Source of the DNA: Plasmopara viticola
Taxonomy: Eukaryota; Oomycota; Peronosporomycetes; Peronosporales; Peronosporaceae
NCBI GenBank assembly: GCA_001695595.3
Contig: MBPM02000004.1
Location: 1,860,001 to 1,924,000 of the forward strand
Direction of reading: 5' to 3'
Length of the DNA stretch: 64,000 bases
In this document: piece by piece, positions 55,162-64,000 of the stretch
How positions within the stretch are numbered: the first letter of the stretch is position 1
How the letters are laid out: each line of letters begins with the position of its first letter
The notes under the pieces: generated by a model
The model's input: the letters and a program-made list of their open reading frames with translations, nothing else
Told to the model about the DNA's origin: nothing
Databases searched by the model: none
Made by a program: the position numbers and the translations under genes

Positions 55162-58100
55162 CAAATTTGATATTGTTCCGCCTTAGCACAAATCACGTGT
55201 GCGCGGAGGCAGCACAGTAATAAGCGGAAGAAACGCAATTCTGACAGTGCGGTTTTGCTTATCTCTTGCCTTATTGTGACACTCTAAGGGTCAAGTCTGC
55301 CGTGGAAACACTGAAGGTGCGCGTTAGTTTTTTTAATTATGGCCCGGTACAGATTGATATATTGTGCTTCGAGTCATAAATTGTCTAGCCGGGTTTGCTC
55401 ACGCGATAGCCACGATGCTCAACGAAATCATCGCGTCGCCTGTAGCGTCAGCCCTGGTCACATCTTCCGTACGTGGTCCGGGGACGTCATGTGCCGACCG
55501 AAATGAGGACTTACTACACTGATATTTTGGTCGATTATACTTGTTGTTTAAATAGAGCACCGCGGCTGACGGCTCGTTTCAATTTGCAATTTGGACAGCG
55601 AAACAAAAAAAAATGTCCTGTGCGAGTTTTGACTATGCAGCCTTGCAGACAGGTAGGGCAGGTGGGCAGCAGCTCTGGTCTTTGCTGAGGTGAAGCAGAT
55701 TTCAAGACAACGGGCAGTTAGACCTCATGTTTCGTTGTAGTGGAAGGCAGACTTTTAATCAATGTCCTTCACGATCATAGATGAAGGAGCTGGCTTTTTA
55801 CTAGAATGGAGTTCTGGAAGATTTGTATACGTTAGGCTCGCAAACAATATTTTGTATGATTTGTGCTGCATCTTTCCTCAGTTGTTGGAACCAATTAACC
55901 AATTGCCCGTACGATATCTAAATCGGAATATCGCGAAATGTGACTTATTTCACCAAAATGTGATACAAAATGCGTGAAACACTGTCGCAAGACTTAATTT
56001 TTTTTTTATTTTTTAGACATTCGATAAACTACACTTTGTTGATTAATCTTTCAAATTTGACGTACAGTGTGCGTCCAACCCTCACTTAGAAAGAAGTTAA
56101 GTGACATGTTCGCTGCTCGCAGAAAGAGAGGTGAGCAAGTGGCAAGGAAGCCGTCGCTGCCTTCATGTTGAGTGCATTCCGTAAGTCATTGAGTCTTTTG
56201 CAATATTCTTTAAACAAAGAGATCCGCATTTAAAAAAGGATGTCAATAATCAATCATACTTTATTTATGTAGGTGTTAGTCCAAAACGATCATTTGAAAG
56301 TACTTTTAGGTTTAAGGCTGACATGTTGTACCGCACATATTAATCGTGAGGTCAAACACTTCGTGCAATTGTAGACAGACAATTTAAAATTAAGCCCCCA
56401 AATCTTACAGCACTTACCAGCATTAACTATATAAGAATTGCAAGCTACCTGATAGACGTTCGGATACATCACCATCCAGCGACCATGACAATTGCCACGG
56501 GTGAAGCAAGTGAATAAGGAGAACCAGCGTTGGCTTGTCTCCAAAAGGATGAACTTGATGGCAGCGATAGTTTCGTTGCCACTTGCACATCTTTTTTCTT
56601 ACAAGCGCTTAACGTCGAACTCGTCATCCATCTTCTGTTACACTCTTCGCAAGTGAGGGTTGTGACTCAAGCCGTACGTCAGCCCATATAATTACACGTG
56701 AAGAACTAGTGTAGTTTACCAGATATCTAGTTTTGTACCAGTGTTTTACGCACCTTAAACCACGGTTTGGTGAGAATTTTTAATTGAGTCAGCTATTGCA
56801 ATATTACCTGAAGATAACGTCCTTGTCAAAAGCGCTATAACAAACTTAGTATCTTATCAAGAGCCAAAGGTATGTAAATACAACATTTATTCGGCTTTTA
56901 CCGATTAAGAGAGCAGTAAATGGAATTTATAATTATTTGACCTACGGAAACAGTCAGTTTAGTCATAGCGAAGAACAAACTCGCAGCAATTCTCTGCTTG
57001 GGAGACGTCAGAAAAAAATACAAACTCATGCCTGTTATATACGGACCCGTCTACGTGCGCAGTATACAAAAGGCGAGCGTAGCCCAGCTAACGCCGAAGA
57101 AGGTTGCTTCGGCATTCACAGGTGTAGTTGCATGAAAGCGGCCTCTGCACCCAAGGCTGTGCTTAACACAATGGTCAAGCAAGGATGACTGTGTCTGCAA
57201 CTAAGGCTGCGCCTGCCACAAAGAGCTACGCCAGTGCTGTGAGCGGCTAGCCTTCCTGAATAAGTGAGATCGAGATCTTTTAAAGTACGAAAGTCCATAA
57301 TTTCTCTCACTTCACCTCACGATAACGCGCGCTAATCACTATCCCTCGCCTGGTCGTCCGCAGACACCCTCGCTTGAAGGTTATATATTCTGCGAAGTCC
57401 TCTTTGCTGTTCGCCCACCAAGGTTACAAAACATTCTTCAACTTAGCGACAGTGCTGTCAAAACTATTTCATCGTTTGTAGGTAAGCCTCCAAACGACGT
57501 TAGACATGCCATACCACAAGCGCGAAAAGGAAGAAGATGAAGTCAAAAAGTACAGCCAACACCACATTTATAGAGTGATTTACTAACCAAAATCTCCAAC
57601 GAAGTGGACTATCTTATAAGAGGTCTAATCACTATCTGAACAGCATTTCGAAAACATACTTCCCGTCCAATGCAGCAACGGTACTAGGAAGAACGCTAAT
57701 CTGATCCACGCACCGTGAGTGCTCTCCGGAGGCCACTCATCGCTTGGTGTGCACGGAATGAACTCGGTGTGAAAACAATTACTGTTTCAGCACGAACTTA
57801 TGGCGGCTATGCGCATGTTTTGATTGCCGCGTCAAATCCCGCTAGAATAATCACTGGTAGCGTGAGAAGCCTCAAGCCAAGAATACCCTCCCTCAATATG
57901 TGGTTTGAAATAATACTGTCACTAATCCGTTTAACCAAGAGAAATCAATCTAGGCCTCACACCTCAAAACCTAGCCAATTTATCAAAAGCATACGTCCAA
58001 ATCAACTCACACATTTGGTGCGGTGGAAAGACTCACCTTCAAGGTGTCCCGACTTTGGCACGATGCCAAGTCAGGCACTTAAAACGTACGTTTTGAGCGT

Positions 58101-61100
58101 AATCTTTATAACCCAGTGCGTGGTCAAAAGATCTCGGCTTAGATTGGTTCGTCCGACCTTGAAGTCCTTGGTCACATGACCGACCGAATCCATTTCCTTC
58201 TCAAGTACCTTAAGGGCCCGTTACGGTTCAAATGTGTTGAAAGTCCGACGAAACGAAGTTCAATTTCATAAAGAAATCAGCATTCGTCCATTCTGTCGGT
58301 GGTTTCTTGTATCTTGAAATTTTGAATTCGCTAGAATAAGTATATTAGATTGTATTTTTTTGTAGCAACTTTTTGCTAATCTTGGGCGGATGCAATGACA
58401 TGCTTATCGTTATAAGCCAAATTTCGTGATGTCAGATAAGCGTTTCTGTAAGAAAATGATCTTACATTAAGAATATTGAAGAGGACATTTTTCGAACCTA
58501 TTTTTGCTCTGTTGCTCAAAGGATTGGTGACTTAAAGTGCGAGCGGAACTTTTATACGCTTAGCTGTAGAGCCCGCTGATATACCCCGAAATTTTAATGA
58601 TACTATGTACGTCGCTGGCTGTTGTTGACCATGTCATTTACGAAAAGTACACTTAGATTTTTATCAGTGCGAGGCGCCGGAACTGCATCAGGAAGTCACT
58701 GTTCTTCGTAGTAAGATCAAACTCCGGTCTTCTCAAAACTAAAAAATAAGAGGTGGGTGACTATGGGCACGACCAGCCGCGGAATGGCCACCCGTATTTT
58801 TCTTACTAGAAAGGCTGATCGCAAAATTTATCCTTTTACGATGTGTTCTGGCCTTGCAGGAAATATACCTATCTTTATCTATACAACGACTTGTATCAGG
58901 AAAAAGATCGCGAGGACGAAGTCTATGGAGACATTCTGAATAAGTTTTGTACAGTGGTACGACGACTCTGATGCAGGAAGAGAAATGCCTTCCAGAGTAG
59001 GTTTCAATTATGCGGATACATGGCTGAAAATAGATATGCATTGGCCAAAGAACGTGAAACGAGAGCACCTCCAATTTAGCAAGTGCAACATCACAGCAAC
59101 TGACTAGTTCAATAATGACCCCAAATGTGGACTTTCTAGATCTCGTTAGCTCTCATTGGCTATCAGGAAGAAGAACAACCAGGCCGCGCATAAGCCGTTC
59201 TCGAACTTGCTACACGACCAAGATCCATCCACACTAACCCTGCCTGTCTCCCTACATAAGTACACTTTTCGACCTATTTTCGCAGAATTATATTGTACTC
59301 GATTAATTTAGTCCTATCAATTGTTTTTTTTGTCGTATCTCTGGGAAATTTTTCGAAATGACAAAAATTTAGCTGCCCACTAAAAAGATTTGGGATGGCA
59401 GGATAAGGTAATAAGTATTCAGCAACAAAGCCGTGACTCGACTGATCAGCGTCGCCGGTACCTTAGAATCGAGCTTGAAATACCTAATGCGTCGGATACT
59501 TAAGCTGAAAGCCAATCGTTCGAGATCGACTAGTCCAAGCTATTATTCTACTGTCTATCAACGGCGATTAATTTCCTGCGAAGGTGAGATGTGATAGTAA
59601 AACTGGTGACCTACCACAAGACATCATGCATCATGCGAGATGGGTAAAGAAGAAAACCAGGGAACAATAAGAGCTTACCGTCGGGTCAAAATTCGGTTAT
59701 ATTGGCGTAATTTCCCCCAAATAAGCTTAGGGCACGATTGTATTTAATGCGAGAAATCGAATAGTCTCATTGGTGCATCTACGTAGCACGTCGGCGACCA
59801 CCTCGGCGATTTTTGATCCACTCGCTTTGAAAACAGCATATTCTGTAAGCTGCTTGACCAGTACTAAAAGCTTGTCTCAACAGAAAGGAGGAAAGAAGAG
59901 AGCGTCAAGGATGCGTGGGTCGATGCAATATAAAGAGAGATACTGCATATAGAAAAAAGCAGGTTGTATCCGGTGAGGTCCTTGCGAACTCAAAGAGGAG
60001 CGTGGTGGGATAAATGCAAGTGAGATCTGTCGCAAGAGGGATGGACACTACGGATATCATCGAAGTATCCAAAATCTATTAAGTTCGTCAATGCTTCACT
60101 TTTGGATACCAAGATCTAGCCACGAAGTAATGGAGAGCGAGCGTATTTGAAGGCATATCCAGATCGCAATGCTTACAGACCATATTGATCCGGATCAATT
60201 ATGCAGAGGCTTAAATAATGTGACCTTTCTGAGTTGAGATTGTTTCCAATCGTTAGAGATATAATTTAGATTGAGAATGATGAACTAGTAGTGAGAAAAC
60301 TCCCATGTATGCCACTGCTTTATTCTCTTTCATGCTTTGATTATAATCTCGCATGCTCTGAGTGAGTATTTCGCATTTATAAAATTGAGAAAAAAGACCA
60401 GACCTTAAACACAGACCATGAGTCTTCGTGTCAGATCCCGCCACGTTTCCGATATTCTAGCTTAAGTCCGACTATCCTCAAGGTTCCGGAAAATGTCTAG
60501 AGAATCAAGTACGACATACTGAAGCTCTTGATGGTGCACCTAAAAATCTCTTTATCCTTGCGTGACAGTCAAGCCGAAACTAATAGACGAGTAAATATTT
60601 TGCCCCTTAGCTCAAGCGTGCTTAACTGATCATCACCGTGTAAATGGCCGCTGAAGGATATTTGTTTGAGAAGTTTTTTCCTATTTACGCTTAAAGTTCT
60701 CCACGCGATCTTCGTAGATTTCTTTAGTACGGATAAAGACGGCGAATGATCGCTTATACCATATCGAGAACAGTACGAGTGGAGCATTTGCTACACCACC
60801 TGCACCGAAACACTGATTGTAAATCGGAATGAAGCTAGAGAACTAAAGGATTTCTCAGAAATGCTTTCAGCAGACGCGAATGGAGAACAGATTTTTCGTA
60901 GAGTGGCCACGACCGATAATACGTCAATAGACCACCCAATGCCGTGATTTACGACTTCTTTGGATGACCCAACTTGCGCGCAAACTTGATTGCCGATTTG
61001 CTGAAGCAAGTTTTGTAAAATGGCAGAGGATACTTTAGATGGGCTGTCGAATTAATAGGTGCTGTACCACCTGATACCGGTCAGGCTGTCCGATATAGTT

Positions 61101-62833
61101 TGAGCAATAGAAAACTTATACTAGCGAAACGATTTAGCGCGAAATCTTTCTTCCCATGCAGTCTTTTCTTATTGTGGAACCGACGGATACTCTACTTCTA
61201 TATCAGGTAAGTCGATCGTTGGCCAGCCGCGATTTCATGTCAGATTGAGCTCACTAAACAGGCACCAACGTGATCGCGTTCTGCGAGAGGCACATTGCGC
61301 CTGTATTGACCTGTCACTAGCTTCAACTATCTACAAATTTCTTGGCGGGTATGTCTTCCGTCAAAATTATTTGCTGACGAAGCAAGATCAATAGACTGAA
61401 GTTTCTCCACTCAAAGGTCAGCGAGCCAATTTTGAACCAGCAATAACTTCAGCAAAGACATAATCATTTGACCCAAACTTAGTTATACCTAATGGTCCTG
61501 AAAAGCGCGAAGGCACTTCACCGCGTCGATTCTTAAAGCCTTCAATAACTGGGTCACTTCGTCATAGGAGTGCTGGCAGAACAAAACAAAAGCGTATGCT
61601 GCCTCAGCGGCGTCCGACAGCTAATGATGTATTAAAAGAATATGTGGTTGTCAAAGATGCAGATGGCACTTCTTGGTCAACTTTCTGACTTTTATCGGCC
61701 AGATAAGGTGAAACCCTCCTTGCTCGCCAGAAGTCGAAGCTGCATAGCGCGACTTGAAGATATACTTAGCTAAATGGTACAATCAGCTCAAAAGGCTGGA
61801 TGTACAATTGATAGTGGAGCGGCAGAGCAATGAAGTACCTTAGTTGAGACCTGTAGATGGCTGCGAAATTTAAGCGATTCCGCTGTCTACCATCAGGACA
61901 ACATCCGGGACATTTTTATTAAGAGAAACAAAGAAGGAGCCCTAACAGCTGGACGAGTCGGGCAGGTGGAGGATTAATGCCAATACAAAAGAGTAATCAC
62001 GCATCCGGGATTTCGAAAAACCATTCGCTGATATTTCTCGCACGCTTTCTGTGAAAATTAGTAAAAATATTGAAGTATTTGGATTCTGTCGTGCTTGTCA
62101 ATGGACAAGCTTCAGACATTCGATATAGCTCGTTCACCTGTCCAGGCAAGTTCACTTGGAGTGTGGCTGCAACAAAAAGTGTTTGATTTGATACAATATA
62201 TAAAAAGAGTCTCTTTCGTTATGGTGGAAGTGGTTTTGGCCCGGACAGGCACCGCACGCTAACGTACAGAATTATTGCGTTGGCGTAGAGTTTAGCGTGG
62301 TCGAACGGCATGATCATTCATCATTGACCTTAATTTTGGAAGCAGTTAGACTTCGAAAATGAAAAGGTGTCAGCACAAGGCCTGATATTTATATACTACA
62401 GACAAGAGTCGATCAAGTCGGGTGCATATGCCTGAAGACTTCCACACGGCGCCAATCACCCGTTTTATGTCTCGCTAAGACGACTTGGCCGCCCTCAACA
62501 GTATCAACTTATCACGACACGCCACAATAAGTCCACCGATGGATATGCTAGATGATTATTTTAGTAAGCCCACGGTAATCAATGCCCCCTTTTAGCAGGT
62601 AATCCGAGTGTTCAGCTATATCTGCCCACAAGATGTAACGATAGCTACACCGACTAGTGGGTTTGACATGAGTATTTATTTTATCAGCCCTACGCCATTA
62701 AATCTTGAATCTCGAGCCAACTTACAACCTACCCACATAGCTTTTGAGCCGCTTCGCAAATCACGGTTTTAAGAGCCCGAAAAGACAAATTTATAGAAAT
62801 ATCAATACTAGGAGTATGATTATTCGGAACGCC
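55162..62833. other. Gene-poor, eroded region
   Basis: About 7.7 kb with no supported gene. At 57120-57240 the plus strand reads AASAPKAVLNTMV and ATKAAPATKSYASAVSG, like the Ala/Lys-rich head of a retroelement ORF1 or gag, then breaks. A plus frame at 57715-58179 begins at GTG and has no family. A Ty3/Gypsy trace lies at 61480-61690. The final stretch is upstream of the METTL18-like gene. Confidence 0.4.
61480..61690 (+). pseudogene. Trace of a Ty3/Gypsy integrase, related to the one at 19.6 kb
   Basis: A plus frame of about 70 codons reads ...FDPNLVIPNGPEKREG...QRRPTANDVLKEYVVV. The bases AGCGGCGTCCGACA within it also occur at 19577-19590, where they precede a DGQ motif, and flanking positions align too. 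The position fits the end of the integrase catalytic core, but the DGQTE motif itself is lost here. The identification is weak. Confidence 0.3.
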
Positions 62834-63755
62834 ATGTCCTTCTCGTTCAACTTCGCTCTTGACAGCGAATGCGGTCCACTGGCATCCACAGCTCCTTCTG
62901 CTGCTGTTTCAAATGTAGTCACACATGAAAGACAGGGAATGCGCTTTGTGTGGTCTCCGACCTCAACCTCTTCTTCATTCATGACCGTAAAAATAGGCGA
63001 TTTGACGTTCAAAATTGTCAACACAACGCACCCGGACTTCCTCGTACATACGGGCGCCATAAGCTCCATTTTGACGACATCCGATGTGAAAACGGGCGTA
63101 TATGAGGGAGGCTTCAAGTTATGGGAGTGTGCTGTAGACCTTGTCAAATTCATGGAGGCGCAATTACGTCAGGGAACGACCGAGATGCCGCTTACAGTGC
63201 TGGAGTTGGGCTGTGGCCACGGACTGCCAGGTATATACTGTTTACAGCGAGGCGCGCAGCGCGTGGTGTTTAGTGATTACAATAAGGAGGTGCTTGAGCT
63301 CACGACGTGTCCTAACGTGAATGAAAACGTCCACGATTTATACTCAAAAGCCGAGTTCTATGCTGGAGCATGGTCCAGTATGTCCCAATACATGAAGCAA
63401 GAGGAAAGTCAGACGGAGGATCAATTGCACTTTGATCTTATCTTGACAGCAGAGACGCTCTATACGGAGGATGTGGCCGTTGAATTATATCAGGTACGTG
63501 CTAGCCCGTTTTGTATCGATATCTAAATAAGACTTATTAATTATTGCGCAGACAATCAAGAGGCACTTGCGCCGCAGTAGAGACGCTCGTGCACTCGTGG
63601 CCGCTAAGAAATATTATTTTGGCACCAATGGCAGTGTGCAGCACTTTATGGGCGTCGTGGAAGCCGACAATGTGTTGCGGGCCGACATTGTATGGGAAGA
63701 ACGCAACTGCCGGTCTAATATTCGCGCGATTGTGCAACTTACTTATATCTATTAG
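62834..63755 (+). CDS. METTL18/HPM1-like protein-histidine N-methyltransferase
   Basis: Two exons, 62834-63493 and 63552-63755, joined across a 58-bp intron (GTACGT...GCGCAG, phase 0), give 287 residues. I start at the ATG at 62834 because MSFSFNFALD matches the conserved N-terminus of the family (human METTL18 begins MTFQFNF); an in-frame ATG at 62816 is the alternative. Family hallmarks are GVYEGGFKLWEC (about 89-100), SAM motif I VLELGCGHGLPG (about 122-133), FSDYNKEVLE, LILTAETLY and, in exon 2, AAKKYYFGTNG. In yeast and human this enzyme methylates a histidine of ribosomal protein uL3 (RPL3) and affects translation. At 287 residues it is shorter than the human and yeast proteins (about 370), mainly in the variable N-terminal segment. 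The family call is firm. Confidence 0.93.
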
Positions 63756-63926
63756 CTAAAATAAAAAAGTGAAGTGAATGAATGATGCGGGTAGGACTTA
63801 GTCTCGCTATACATGTCCTCCAGACTATATATATCGCTGGGTAATGTCTATAGATGCACTCAGACAGACCAGGAGGTCAGTACGTAAAAGGAAGTGGACG
63901 TGGGTACTCGCGTGAGAACACTCGAC
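63756..63926. other. Intergenic between the METTL18-like gene and the next plus-strand gene
   Basis: 171 bp. An AATAAAAAA word follows the stop closely and may act in polyadenylation. A GC-richer stretch then leads into the ATG at 63927. Confidence 0.35.
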
Positions 63927-64000
63927 ATGAGCGCCAATACTGGGAGCACGGGGAAGCTTTCTGAGGGCCGTCTTGTCTTAAATGGCGCCGGCTATGATCT
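63927..64000 (+). CDS. Probable 5' end of a further gene, cut by the window edge
   Basis: An ATG at 63927 opens a frame that stays open to the window end (24 codons: MSANTGSTGKLSEG, then RLVLNGAGYD). The local composition is GC-richer, like the genes here and unlike the gene-poor DNA, and the spacing to the METTL18-like gene is typical of the compact parts of the window. Too little is visible to name a family. The minus strand is also open for about 40 codons, so the strand is not certain. Confidence 0.4.
   Translation, partial: MSANTGSTGKLSEGRLVLNGAGYD

Noticed and set aside
57715..58179. 154-codon plus frame
   Set aside because: It opens at GTG and matches no family; the surrounding DNA looks like eroded retroelement.
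1..64000. RXLR or Crinkler effector genes
   Set aside because: No frame combined a signal peptide with an RXLR-EER or LFLAK-type motif.
1..64000. CRISPR arrays, bacterial operons or a prokaryotic insert
   Set aside because: No regularly spaced repeats; introns, gene families and spacing are eukaryotic throughout.

Overview
The window looks like nuclear DNA of an oomycete, most likely a downy mildew or Phytophthora relative. It carries intron-poor genes with very short introns (58-69 bp, GT...AG), two full-length PDR-type ABCG transporters of the kind oomycetes keep in large families, and a multi-pass membrane protein of a type I associate with oomycetes. Single-copy eukaryotic housekeeping genes sit between long stretches of decayed transposons. 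The assignment rests on protein recognition and gene structure; no database search was possible.

Layout. 1-5.7 kb is gene-poor and holds a broken, minus-strand PDR transporter remnant (about 2.92-4.08 kb). 5.76-9.86 kb (+) and 12.53-16.61 kb (-) are two intact full-size PDR transporters facing each other tail to tail; with the remnant they form a small duplicated cluster. 16.6-22.9 kb has no convincing gene. 22.9-31.5 kb is a compact housekeeping island: a five-exon DCAF1/VprBP homologue (CUL4-DDB1 ubiquitin ligase receptor), 164 bp later a 13-repeat TPR protein, then, convergent and 101 bp away, three-exon COQ5 (ubiquinone methyltransferase).

31.5-51.8 kb is a 20 kb gene-sparse stretch. It contains a cluster of near-perfect hairpins (32.5-35.9 kb), a small CxxC/CxxC reading frame, a 326 bp LINE deletion derivative, a Mutator-like transposase fossil, two inverted tRNA-like remnants, a possible two-exon membrane protein and a Ty3/Gypsy integrase fossil. 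A 691-residue multi-pass membrane protein lies at 51.8-53.9 kb, followed at once by a second, larger internally deleted copy of the same LINE with a 12 bp target-site duplication. 55.2-62.8 kb is again decayed. The right edge has a two-exon METTL18/HPM1-type protein-histidine methyltransferase and the probable start of another plus-strand gene cut by the window end.

The genes do not form one pathway. The pattern is a 'two-speed' layout: tightly packed conserved genes next to repeat-rich, duplicated or degenerate DNA that holds transporters and lineage-restricted membrane proteins. Several start codons and exon boundaries here were set by homologue comparison and splice sites rather than by the longest open frame. 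I found no CRISPR array, rRNA or convincing intact tRNA, and no RXLR or Crinkler effector gene.
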